DNA from: Bacteroidota bacterium
GTDB lineage: Bacteria; Bacteroidota; Bacteroidia; UBA4408
Length of the DNA stretch: 64,000 nt
NCBI GenBank assembly: GCA_016721765.1
Contig: JADKHO010000004.1
Span: 868,001 to 932,000 of the forward strand
Reading direction: 5' to 3'
Part shown: piece by piece, positions 43,486 through 51,737 of the stretch
Layout: each line of letters opens with the position of its first letter
Numbering within the stretch: the first letter of the stretch is position 1
Program-made: the position numbers and the translations under genes
Notes under the pieces: generated by a model
What the model saw: only the letters and a program-made list of their open reading frames with translations
Database searches by the model: none
Told to the model about the DNA's origin: nothing

Positions 43486-44019
43486 GTGACAAATAATTTC
43501 AATTTGAATGAATATCGAAAGTGGGATGAAATTGTAATGGGGTATCGTGGCGCCATTAATCAGGATTTGATAATCATGTTCCTGAAACTAGCAGAAACAA
43601 AAATTTATCCCAAATACAAATCGCCGGCTTTTAGAAGAAAAATTTTTTCGGTGTTGATAGAAACGCTTCAAAACATTCATAAATATGCTATACCGGATGA
43701 AACCGGTTTTAACAATGCCTATTTCTTGGTAAAAAAAACACCTCAAGGTTTACAAGTTGCAACCGGCAATTTGGTGAACAGTGAAGCAAAATCAAAACTC
43801 GAAACAAAAATTGCATTGCTTGAAAATGCTAGTATTTCTGAGCTAAAAGACTTTTCGAAGAAGAAATTATTTGAAGAACGGAACCCAACTTTTGATTCTG
43901 TTGGGGTTGGATTATTTGATCTTGCCATAAAATCTGATAAAAAATTAACCTTTAAATTTCATCCTGCCGAAAATGGATTATCCTTTTTTACGCTTGAGGT
44001 GGAATTAGAAAACAATTAA
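43486..44019 (+). CDS. siaB: SiaB-family protein kinase
   Basis: This 177-residue protein matches the SiaB (DUF6272) group of small GHKL-like kinases, with EYRKWDEIVMGYRGAINQDLI at the start, an ATP-site helix SVLIETLQNIHKYA (Glu59, Asn63) and GVGLFDLAIKS near residue 140. SiaB phosphorylates SiaC in the Pseudomonas SiaABCD pathway. The start codon is GTG at 43486, and the second siaC begins 18 bases after its stop. The kinase is flanked on both sides by potential substrates. Identity is from motif and context; I could not run a search. Confidence 0.85.
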   Translation: MTNNFNLNEYRKWDEIVMGYRGAINQDLIIMFLKLAETKIYPKYKSPAFRRKIFSVLIETLQNIHKYAIPDETGFNNAYFLVKKTPQGLQVATGNLVNSEAKSKLETKIALLENASISELKDFSKKKLFEERNPTFDSVGVGLFDLAIKSDKKLTFKFHPAENGLSFFTLEVELENN

Positions 44020-44037
44020 AATTATACTTATACTAGA

Positions 44038-44412
44038 ATGGAAGCCCTTTATATAGAAGCTACAGAAGAAACCCCTCTTGTTCAACTCGATGCGAAAAAA
44101 AATATTTTTAAACTCTCCGGACGTTCCTTCGTCCAAAATTCGGTTTTATTCTATGACCCAATTTTAAGGTGGTTTGTGGATTATTTCGCTGCTCCAAATC
44201 CCAGCACAAATATCGAATTCAAATTCGATTACATTAATTCCTCTTCACAAAAAAGAATCATCGAAATCATTCTCAAAATTCAACATTTAAATCCCAGTAA
44301 TCAGGGAATAAAGGTTACTTGGCAGTATAAAGCCGATGATGAAGACATGCTTGAAAAAGGCCAAGAATTTGCTGAATATTTTAGCTTGCCATTCAAATTT
44401 GAAGCCTATTAA
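44038..44412 (+). CDS. siaC: SiaC-family regulatory phosphoprotein (DUF1987), copy 2
   Basis: This second DUF1987 protein has exactly the same length (124 residues) as copy 1 and aligns without gaps over most of its length (LYIEATEETPLVQLDAKKN, KLSGRSFVQNSVLFY, FKFDYINSSSQKRI, YKADDEDMLEKGQEFAEYF). The position equivalent to Thr68 is Ser68. It closes the regulatory operon; 243 bases separate it from the next gene, with no strong terminator. The divergence at the phosphosite suggests different response to SiaB. Confidence 0.87.
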   Translation: MEALYIEATEETPLVQLDAKKNIFKLSGRSFVQNSVLFYDPILRWFVDYFAAPNPSTNIEFKFDYINSSSQKRIIEIILKIQHLNPSNQGIKVTWQYKADDEDMLEKGQEFAEYFSLPFKFEAY

Positions 44413-44655
44413 ATTTTGAAATTTCTTATAATTTCATTTCAAAGTAAAATCTTACACCTAGGTTTGAAGTGTAACCTTTTTATTAGAAATGAGTAGGAAT
44501 ACCATGGGAATACGATAACTGTCAAGATTTTATATGAATTCACATAGTTTTGAACTAAAATTACTTACTTTTAAGCCTTAATCAAATAGAAAATACACAT
44601 AAATGCATCTACTAAGAACCGAATGCAGGAAGGAAGTTGTGATGCGTATACCAAT

Positions 44656-45897
44656 ATGAAGCTACGTTTACACTTTTTATTAATTCTCTTTCCATTTTTT
44701 CTTCATTCCTCTGCACAGTCTGCGTTTAACGGAGATTCCTTATTTGAGTTGGCGCTAAGCAATGCATTCAATAACCAACATGCCTTAGCCATAACACAAT
44801 GCGACACAATATTAAGTAGGTATCCCGATTATACGGATGTCAAAATTTTAAAATCACGCATATTATCTTGGGATAAAAACTACGATGCTTCAAAAGCGAT
44901 ACTCGAAAAAGTAATCACCGATAAACCCGATAATATTGACGCACACAAGGCAATAACGGACAATGCACTTTGGGGCAATAATCCGGAAGATGCAATTCGC
45001 TTTGCCGAACGCGGGATATTGGTGGATCAAAATAATGTGGAGCTGCTTCTGAAAAAAGCAAAAGCGCAAATCGCCCTTCGTAAGTACGCAGATGCTGAGA
45101 AAACGCTGGGAATTATAAAGCAAATCAATCCTGATAATGCTGAGGCAGAGCAACTTGATCAAGAAATTAAACGGTTAAGAAAACAAAATGCGCTTGCAAT
45201 ATATAATTTGCACGATTGGTTTGGCTCTATTTATGGCCAGCGTAACTTGCTTTCATTGGAGTATAAAAGAATTACCGCCGTTGGGCCTGTTTTGGCTCGG
45301 GTTAATTACGCCAATCGTTTTGGTTTAGATGGTTTTCAATACGAGGCTGATTTTTATCCGCGCCTCACTTCTACCCTATCCGGTTATTTGAATTACGGTT
45401 TTTCTGCTGCTCCTAATCTCTTTCCAAAACATAAATTTGGGGCTGAGTTATTTAATAATTTTTCGAAAAAAATTATCGCTTCCCTTGGCGTTCGTTACAT
45501 GATTTTTGAACGCAATAATATATTAACCTTTACAGGATCCGGAGGAATTTATACCGGGAAGTATTGGTTTGGACTTCGCGCCTTTGTTACCCCTACTTCT
45601 CAAAGAACTGCAGCTTCCATTTTTGTCTTTGCCCGTAGGTTCTTGAAGAACGACAAAAACTATATTACGCTTACTTTAGGTCAAGGCGTTTCACCTGAAA
45701 ATAATAGCAACTCTTTAAATTTTGATACCTATTACTATTTGAATTCTCAAACGGCACAATTACAGTGGGTAAAGACATTTGATAGCGGATTTGGATTTCA
45801 ATTGGGAACCGGATACACGCGCTTGCAAATGCCCTTTGATGCTTCAAAATATATTTTTCAATTTACCCTTGATACAGGTATAAAATATCAGTTTTGA
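44656..45897 (+). CDS. TPR and YaiO-family outer-membrane beta-barrel protein
   Basis: A signal peptide (ending HSSAQ) is followed by TPR helices (about residues 22-180: LALSNAFNNQHALAITQCD, ALWGNNPEDAIRFAERGIL, ALRKYADAEKTLGIIKQIN). A barrel domain of the YaiO type begins near residue 195 (YNLHDWFGSIYGQRNLLSLEY) and contains KHKFGAELFNNFSKK and TPTSQRTAASIFVFAR, ending in YQF. The TPR-plus-barrel plan is like the exopolysaccharide porins PgaA and BcsC. With a processive GT2 three genes downstream it is a plausible export porin. ATG 44656 opens the signal peptide; an upstream start at 44623 is less likely. Confidence 0.85.
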   Translation: MKLRLHFLLILFPFFLHSSAQSAFNGDSLFELALSNAFNNQHALAITQCDTILSRYPDYTDVKILKSRILSWDKNYDASKAILEKVITDKPDNIDAHKAITDNALWGNNPEDAIRFAERGILVDQNNVELLLKKAKAQIALRKYADAEKTLGIIKQINPDNAEAEQLDQEIKRLRKQNALAIYNLHDWFGSIYGQRNLLSLEYKRITAVGPVLARVNYANRFGLDGFQYEADFYPRLTSTLSGYLNYGFSAAPNLFPKHKFGAELFNNFSKKIIASLGVRYMIFERNNILTFTGSGGIYTGKYWFGLRAFVTPTSQRTAASIFVFARRFLKNDKNYITLTLGQGVSPENNSNSLNFDTYYYLNSQTAQLQWVKTFDSGFGFQLGTGYTRLQMPFDASKYIFQFTLDTGIKYQF

Positions 45898-45898
45898 T

Positions 45899-47200
45899 AT
45901 GAATGTTGGTAGTGGCTTTTTAGGATTAGTTCTAGTCGTTTCTGTAAGTTTATTTTCTTGCAAAACCAATCCTGCAAATGAAGTCAAAATATATAAAGGA
46001 AACGTATTTGATGATTCGGTAGTGCATGAAATTAAAATGAATTTTGCCGATAAAAGTTTTTGGGATTCATTGGTTAAATATAAGCTTGTGAAAGACTCAT
46101 TGGAAATAAACCATTTTTACAAATGCAATGTAACCATTGATGGGAATGAAATAAAAGACATTGGTGTTCGCTTAAAAGGCGAATCGTCCTATGAATTTAC
46201 AAAGGGCAAAAAGAAATCTTTTAAATTGGATTTTAATTGCTTTGTAAGAAAACAAAAACACTGTGGCGTAACACGAATTAATTTGAACAATAATTACAAA
46301 GATCCAAGTTTAATGCGTGAAAAAATAACTTTAGATATGCTCACGAACGAAGGTCTACCAACCCCACGCAGCGCTTATGCTAAAGTGTATTTAAACAATG
46401 AATATTGGGGGCTCTATTTAATGGTGGAAGGAATCAATAAAGATTTTTTAAAACGTAATTTCAACAATGCATCCGGCAATTTATATTTTGGAGAGCCTAA
46501 TGGAACACTTGTAAAATTAGCTTCATCAACCGATTACGCGCGCAATTACCGCAAAAAAAACAATAAAAAGCAAAACGATTGGAGCGATTTGATTCACTTT
46601 ATCTCGGTAGTTAATTCAGCAAACTCAGAGCAAAATCAAGATACAAATTTAGACAGCATTTTCAACCTCGATGATTGCTTAAAAACATGGGCAATTAATA
46701 ATTTACTGGTGAATGTAGACGCCTATAATATGATGTATCCGCACAATTATTTTTTGTATACTGATTCTGTGAGTGGCAAAATGCAGTGGATCAATTACGA
46801 TTACAATTACAGTTTTGCTGCTTGGAATCCCAAATACACCTACACGCAAGTATGTGAATTTCCTATTTTCTATTGTAATCCAAGCTTGCCGCTAGCTAAT
46901 CTGGTATTAACTAAAAACAAACAAATTCAAAAACGCTACCTTACTACACTGCAAAATTTACTTGTGAGTGAGTTTACAGAAGAGCACATTAATGGGGAAG
47001 TAAAACGCCTTTACGCATTAATTAAAGATGCTGTGCATGAAGATAGCATGAAAGAATTCTCAAATGAAGAATTTGAAAAAAATTGCTCCACAACTTTAGG
47101 CGATAAAAATGATCCTGGCGCTTTTATTCCCGGTTTGAAAGAGTTTGTGCACGACCGTAGAATGAGTGTTTTGAAACAAACTACACAATTAATTAATTAG
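45899..47200 (+). CDS. CotH-like protein kinase lipoprotein
   Basis: A lipobox (LFSC, Cys22) is followed by an N-terminal beta domain and a CotH-type kinase-like domain: DIGVRLKGESSYEFTKGKKKSFKLDF near residue 90, RINLNNNYKDPSLMREKI, LYLMVEGINKDFLKRNF and MQWINYDYNYSFAAWN, where the metal-binding Asp lies. CotH proteins phosphorylate spore coat proteins in Bacillus, but in Gram-negative bacteria their substrates are unknown. As a lipoprotein it would face the periplasm or surface. It begins one base after the YaiO-type gene, in an exopolysaccharide-like operon. Confidence 0.85.
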   Translation: MNVGSGFLGLVLVVSVSLFSCKTNPANEVKIYKGNVFDDSVVHEIKMNFADKSFWDSLVKYKLVKDSLEINHFYKCNVTIDGNEIKDIGVRLKGESSYEFTKGKKKSFKLDFNCFVRKQKHCGVTRINLNNNYKDPSLMREKITLDMLTNEGLPTPRSAYAKVYLNNEYWGLYLMVEGINKDFLKRNFNNASGNLYFGEPNGTLVKLASSTDYARNYRKKNNKKQNDWSDLIHFISVVNSANSEQNQDTNLDSIFNLDDCLKTWAINNLLVNVDAYNMMYPHNYFLYTDSVSGKMQWINYDYNYSFAAWNPKYTYTQVCEFPIFYCNPSLPLANLVLTKNKQIQKRYLTTLQNLLVSEFTEEHINGEVKRLYALIKDAVHEDSMKEFSNEEFEKNCSTTLGDKNDPGAFIPGLKEFVHDRRMSVLKQTTQLIN

Positions 47201-47211
47201 AAAACGTATTA

Positions 47212-48351
47212 GTGAATAGCAACCAACATATCCTTTTTATAAAATTTGCGCAAGAATTTTATGACACCTCACCAACGGTGTTAAAAATTATTTTATTCTT
47301 TGGTTGGATTTTTACCATTGTTTCTATTGGCTTTATTGCTTTTTTATTGCTTCGAAGAATCTATGTGGCCTGGAAAACACGCAAAGCTGCCGAACTTCGA
47401 TTTGAGATTGAAAAGCTGGTTAATGCGATTATGCAAGGAAAAATAAAATCTTTTGCATTTGAAGGCGAAACCAATAGACTCATAAAAAGCTATACCAATC
47501 ACACTTTCTTAAAACATGAACACCGCAATATTTTGTTAAATGAACTTATTTCCATTTATAAGACCATGAGTGGGAAAGCAGCTCAAAATTTGCGCGACAT
47601 CTATCTCAATCACAACCTTCCTCAATATTCGCTTAATAAATTAAAAAGCTGGCGTTGGTATATCAAAGCCAAAGGAATACAGGAACTAGCAGATATGGAT
47701 TATATCGAAGCGAATGAAGAGATCATGAAATACAGCAATCATTCACAGGCACTTCTTCGAACAGAATCGCAAACAGCTTTGGTTAAGCTTGCTAACTTTG
47801 ATGCTTTGCGCTTTTTAGATGATACCACCTATCCCATTTCAGAATGGCAGCAATTAAAATTCTTGCATATTTTATCCAACAAAGAAATTTCAACCCTTCC
47901 CGATTTTAGCATTTGGTTAAAATCGAACAACGACACTGTAGTTATTTTTGCACTTAAACTTATTCGGCATTTTATAACCATGAAAGACAGTGGTGATGTG
48001 GAATTGGCATTGACTCACCGCAGTTTGAAAGTACGCATTCAAGCCGTTGAAACCATTGGAACGCTTCACGATGAAAAGGCACTTGGTTTAATTAAAGCTC
48101 AATTTTATAGGGATGCAAAAGAGTTTAAAGTGCAAGTATTGAAATGCTTTATGGGGATTTTTAAAGCCAAAGATTTTGGATTCTTAGAAGTTCAATTGCT
48201 ATCCTTTGATTACGATATTAGTCTTGCTGCTGCTAAAGCCATTGTTTTTGTGGGTGATGAAGGCAGACATTTTATTGGGGAAATTTTTACTTCCTATGCA
48301 GATACCACTGCTAGGGATATTATTAAACACGCATTAGCAGAAACAAATTAA
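47212..48351 (+). CDS. Membrane-anchored HEAT-repeat protein
   Basis: The start is GTG at 47212. One membrane segment (about residues 22-46, LKIILFFGWIFTIVSIGFIAFLLL) is followed by a cytoplasmic all-helical domain with HEAT-like repeats, for example IQAVETIGTLHDEKALGLI near residue 280 and YDISLAAAKAIVFVGDEG. No catalytic motif is seen. It lies 11 bases after the CotH gene and 3 bases before the GT2 synthase. The likely role is a scaffold that couples the synthase to a regulator, possibly SiaC, but this is inference from position and fold. Confidence 0.75.
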   Translation: MNSNQHILFIKFAQEFYDTSPTVLKIILFFGWIFTIVSIGFIAFLLLRRIYVAWKTRKAAELRFEIEKLVNAIMQGKIKSFAFEGETNRLIKSYTNHTFLKHEHRNILLNELISIYKTMSGKAAQNLRDIYLNHNLPQYSLNKLKSWRWYIKAKGIQELADMDYIEANEEIMKYSNHSQALLRTESQTALVKLANFDALRFLDDTTYPISEWQQLKFLHILSNKEISTLPDFSIWLKSNNDTVVIFALKLIRHFITMKDSGDVELALTHRSLKVRIQAVETIGTLHDEKALGLIKAQFYRDAKEFKVQVLKCFMGIFKAKDFGFLEVQLLSFDYDISLAAAKAIVFVGDEGRHFIGEIFTSYADTTARDIIKHALAETN

Positions 48352-48354
48352 GCC

Positions 48355-49779
48355 ATGGAGATAATTGAGTTTCTATCAGATTTATTTAAAAACGGACTGC
48401 TTATTTATACAGCAGCGCTGATTTTTGCGTACATAGGTTTGGCTATTTTTTCGATTTATGAAACGCGCACTTATTTGCAGCGAAATAGTTTTGTAGATTA
48501 CAACATTATTTCAGAATCTCCACTTGCACCAACCATTTCGGTGATTGCGCCGGCATACAATGAGGGAGCAACTATTGTTCAAAACATAAACTCACTGCTT
48601 GCCTTACATTATAAAAAAAGCGAAGTTATTATTGTAAACGATGGTAGTACCGACGATTCATTGCAATTGATGAAAAAAGCATTTGATTTAGAAAAGGTAG
48701 ATTTTAAAATTAATCCGCAACTTAAGACTCAACCGGCACGGAATATTTATAAATCCACAAATCCAAAATTTGCTAAGCTTATTGTTATTGATAAAGAAAA
48801 CGGAGGAAAATCGGATGCACTAAATCTTGGGATTAATGTAGCCAGCCATAAACTAATTGCCTGTGTGGATGTGGATTGCATACTTGAAAAAGATTCGCTG
48901 GTGCGCATGGTAAAACCATTTCTTGAAGAAACCGAAGAACGCGTGATTGCTGTTGGGGGTGTGCTTCGAATTGCAAATTCCTGCCTCATTAAAAATGGGG
49001 AAATCGTAAAGGTAAATTTACCCGAAAGCTTTGTACCCCGCATTCAAACCGTTGAATACCTAAGAGCCTTTTTATTAGGCCGAATGGCATGGAGCCGATT
49101 AAATGGATTGCTCCTAATATCCGGTGCGTTTGGATTATTTGATAAAGAAACGGTTATTGCTTGTGGTGGATACGACATTACAACTGTTGGAGAAGACATG
49201 GAGTTGGTGGTAAAAATGAGGATTTATATGCACCGCCAAAAGGAGAAATATAAAATGGTGTATATCCCTGAACCCCTTTGCTGGACAGAAATTCCTGAAT
49301 CACTAAAAGTATTAGGGATTCAACGAAATCGTTGGACGCGTGGAACGGCGGAAACCCTTACTCGACACAAGAAATTATTTTTAAATCCAACCTATGGATT
49401 GTTAGGACTACTCAGCTATCCCTATTGGCTGGTTTTTGAGTGGGCGGCTCCTATTATTGAATTTTTAGGTTTTATCAATTTCTTGATTTTGGCCTTTCTG
49501 GGATATGTATATTGGAAATTTTTCTGGGGTCTTTTGATTTTAGTGTATTCCTTCTCTATCGTTTATTCGCTTTATGCCATTGTAGTAGAAGAATTAACCT
49601 ATCATCAATACAAAAACAAATGGGATTTAGGTAAGATTTTGGTGGCCATATTTATTGAGCCAATTTTCTTTCATCCTTATCTTGTATTGGCTGCCATTAG
49701 AGGGAACTTCGATTTAATTGTTGGTAAAAAAAGTTGGGGTGAAATGAAAAGAAAAGGATTCCACGCCACACGTACATAG
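48355..49779 (+). CDS. Processive family 2 glycosyltransferase, PgaC/BcsA-like
   Basis: One N-terminal membrane segment (about residues 14-36) precedes the GT-A domain, and three to four C-terminal membrane segments follow. The catalytic D, DxD, ED and QxxRW motifs are visible: IVNDGSTDDSLQL, CVDVDCIL, VGEDMELVVKM and QRNRWTRGTAETL. The QxxRW motif marks processive synthases that extrude polysaccharide through the membrane. It is the last gene of the presumed YaiO/CotH/HEAT/GT2 operon, so its product is probably the polymer exported by the barrel protein. The sugar cannot be read from the sequence. Confidence 0.9.
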   Translation: MEIIEFLSDLFKNGLLIYTAALIFAYIGLAIFSIYETRTYLQRNSFVDYNIISESPLAPTISVIAPAYNEGATIVQNINSLLALHYKKSEVIIVNDGSTDDSLQLMKKAFDLEKVDFKINPQLKTQPARNIYKSTNPKFAKLIVIDKENGGKSDALNLGINVASHKLIACVDVDCILEKDSLVRMVKPFLEETEERVIAVGGVLRIANSCLIKNGEIVKVNLPESFVPRIQTVEYLRAFLLGRMAWSRLNGLLLISGAFGLFDKETVIACGGYDITTVGEDMELVVKMRIYMHRQKEKYKMVYIPEPLCWTEIPESLKVLGIQRNRWTRGTAETLTRHKKLFLNPTYGLLGLLSYPYWLVFEWAAPIIEFLGFINFLILAFLGYVYWKFFWGLLILVYSFSIVYSLYAIVVEELTYHQYKNKWDLGKILVAIFIEPIFFHPYLVLAAIRGNFDLIVGKKSWGEMKRKGFHATRT

Positions 49780-49804
49780 TATAAACAGTTTTATTCACTT
49801 TACA

Positions 49805-49840
49805 CAAAAGCGTTGTTTGTAAAAAACAACGCTTTTGCTT
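49805..49840 (+). terminator. Hairpin after the GT2 synthase
   Basis: A perfect 14-base stem (arms 49805-49818 and 49824-49837, loop of 5) lies 25 bases after the GT2 stop. The T run after it is interrupted, so termination may depend on the T residues in the 3' arm. It separates the GT2 operon from the next promoter. Confidence 0.65.
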
Positions 49841-49842
49841 TG

Positions 49843-49873
49843 TTGCAAAGCAACTTTTAGCTGCTTACCTTTG
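49843..49873 (+). promoter_or_regulatory. Promoter of the exonuclease/GIY-YIG gene
   Basis: TTG at 49843-49845 and TACCTTTG at 49866-49873 match the Bacteroidota -33 and -7 elements with a 20-base spacer. The expected start of transcription is near 49880, 8 bases before the start codon. Confidence 0.65.
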
Positions 49874-49887
49874 AGTAAATTATAAAA

Positions 49888-51255
49888 ATGTACGCGATTC
49901 TGGATATTGAGACAACCGGTGGTAATTCAGCAAACGAGCGAATTACAGAAATCGCTGTTTATATCCACAACGGTGAAAAAGTGGTAGAGGAATTCCAAAC
50001 ACTAGTGCATCCCGAAAAAAGCATACCACCTTACATTTCACAGATGACTGGTATAACCGATAAAATGGTTGAAAAAGCTCCAAAATTCTATGAAATAGCA
50101 AAACACCTCATCCAACTCACCGAAGGAAAGGTAATTGTTGCACACAACTCATCCTTTGATTACAATTTTATTAAGCGGGAATATAAAAACCTTGGATATG
50201 ATTTTAAACGCAAAACCCTTTGCACTGTTAAACTAAGCCGGAAGTTATTACCGGGCAAAAAATCATACAGCCTCGGTAAGTTATGTGCCGAAATAGGAAT
50301 ACCAATAAACGGAAGGCACCGTGCCGGCGGAGATGCTTTGGCAACTGTTCAACTCTTTGAATTGCTCTTAAAAACCGGCGCACAAGAATTAAGAATTGAA
50401 TCAAAATCAAAGGAAGACGCTATCACTAATCTGAATTTAAATTTGGATAAATCCTGGCTAAAAAAACTTCCCGAAAAAACAGGTGTGTATTATTTCTTTA
50501 ATGAAGCCAAAGAGCTCATCTACATCGGAAAAAGTAAAAATATCCGACAAAGAGTGCTGCAACACCTTACCAGTGATAGCAGCAAGAAAGCAATTGAAAT
50601 GAAAAATAACATTGCCGACATTGACTTTGAAGTAACCGGAAGTGAACTAGTTGCCTTGTTAAAAGAATCGGAAGAAATAAAAAAACACAAACCCCTTTAC
50701 AATCGCGCGCAACGCCGAACACTTTATAATTACGGAATCTTTGTTGCATACGATTCACAAGGTTACATCACTATTTCGCCCGAAAAAACAGGAAATTCCT
50801 CCTTACCATTGGCAACCTTCTCATCTGCAATTGAAGCTAAAAACAGTTTATATAAATTGATCGAGAAATTTAACCTGTGTCAGAAGTTATGCGGATTATA
50901 TGATTCACAAGAAGCTTGCTTTCATTACAGCATAAAGAAATGTACCGGTGCTTGCATTGGAAAAGAAAATGCCGATAACTACAACTCTAGAGCACTAGCA
51001 GCACTTAAAACATTCGAACAAAAACACCAAAACTTTTTAGTGATTGACGAAGGAAAATCCCATGATGAAAAATCAATTATCCTTGTTGAGAATGGCAGAT
51101 ATAAGGGTTTTGGCTTTGTGGAATTGGAGTATATGGAATATAATTTAGACGCTTTGAAGGAAATAGTTCAACATCGACAGGACAACCGAGATGTGCAACA
51201 GATTATTAAAGCTTACCTTCGAAAAAATAAAGTCGAAAAGGTAGTCCCTTTCTGA
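49888..51255 (+). CDS. DnaQ-like exonuclease fused to a GIY-YIG (UvrC/Cho-like) nuclease
   Basis: Residues 1-165 form a DEDDh exonuclease domain: YAILDIETTGG, VIVAHNSSFDYNFIKREY and GRHRAGGDALATVQLF, with the catalytic acidic residues and His. Residues 190-275 are a GIY-YIG domain: TGVYYFFNEAKELIYIGKSK followed by IRQRVLQHL. The C-terminal part contains FHYSIKKCTGACIGKENAD near residue 345, which resembles the Cys segment of UvrC after its nuclease domain. This fusion resembles DNA polymerase III epsilon-like/UvrC-like proteins. It is likely to act in DNA repair, with exonuclease and incision activities on one chain. Confidence 0.9.
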   Translation: MYAILDIETTGGNSANERITEIAVYIHNGEKVVEEFQTLVHPEKSIPPYISQMTGITDKMVEKAPKFYEIAKHLIQLTEGKVIVAHNSSFDYNFIKREYKNLGYDFKRKTLCTVKLSRKLLPGKKSYSLGKLCAEIGIPINGRHRAGGDALATVQLFELLLKTGAQELRIESKSKEDAITNLNLNLDKSWLKKLPEKTGVYYFFNEAKELIYIGKSKNIRQRVLQHLTSDSSKKAIEMKNNIADIDFEVTGSELVALLKESEEIKKHKPLYNRAQRRTLYNYGIFVAYDSQGYITISPEKTGNSSLPLATFSSAIEAKNSLYKLIEKFNLCQKLCGLYDSQEACFHYSIKKCTGACIGKENADNYNSRALAALKTFEQKHQNFLVIDEGKSHDEKSIILVENGRYKGFGFVELEYMEYNLDALKEIVQHRQDNRDVQQIIKAYLRKNKVEKVVPF

Positions 51256-51332
51256 GCCCGTTAATATATGTTAAGTGCTAAAAGCACAATTTTTTTTTCG
51301 CTTAATTTGTTACTTCTTAACGAAACATATCT

Positions 51333-51737
51333 ATGAAAATTATAAAATCCGTATTTTTTATTGCAAGTTTTCTATTTGCATTCCATTCAAACGCGCAAAA
51401 CCCTAGTAGTTTTGAGAGTTCTCAAAAATTTAAATCAGTGCTCGATTATATCGATTATTACTACGTGGATTCAACTAAGAATAAAAAATTAGTAGAAGAT
51501 GCCATAAGCGGGATGCTCGAAACTTTAGATCCTCACTCCGTTTACATCCCTAAAGAAGATCTGCAAGAAACCAACGAACCGCTTACCGGTAATTTTGAAG
51601 GTGTAGGAATACAGTTCAATCTTTTGTTTGATACCATTACAGTTATTTCTCCAATATCCGGTGGCCCTTCCGAGAAAGTTGGTATCATTTCGGGGATAAA
51701 ATCATCAAAATTGATGGTAAAAATTTTGCCGGCATGA
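51333..51737 (+). CDS. C-terminal processing protease, N-terminal fragment (frameshifted)
   Basis: A signal peptide (residues 1-21, ending HSNAQ) is followed by the N-terminal helical region (LDYIDYYYVDSTKNKKLVED) and the beginning of a PDZ domain (GNFEGVGIQFNLLFDTITVI). The protein then runs off-family after SEKVGIISG and stops at 51735-51737. One more G in the run at 51692-51695 would restore GDKIIKIDGKNFAGM and continue in the frame of the following gene. This is therefore the front part of one S41 peptidase gene of about 531 codons, not an independent protein. Confidence 0.8.
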   Translation: MKIIKSVFFIASFLFAFHSNAQNPSSFESSQKFKSVLDYIDYYYVDSTKNKKLVEDAISGMLETLDPHSVYIPKEDLQETNEPLTGNFEGVGIQFNLLFDTITVISPISGGPSEKVGIISGIKSSKLMVKILPA

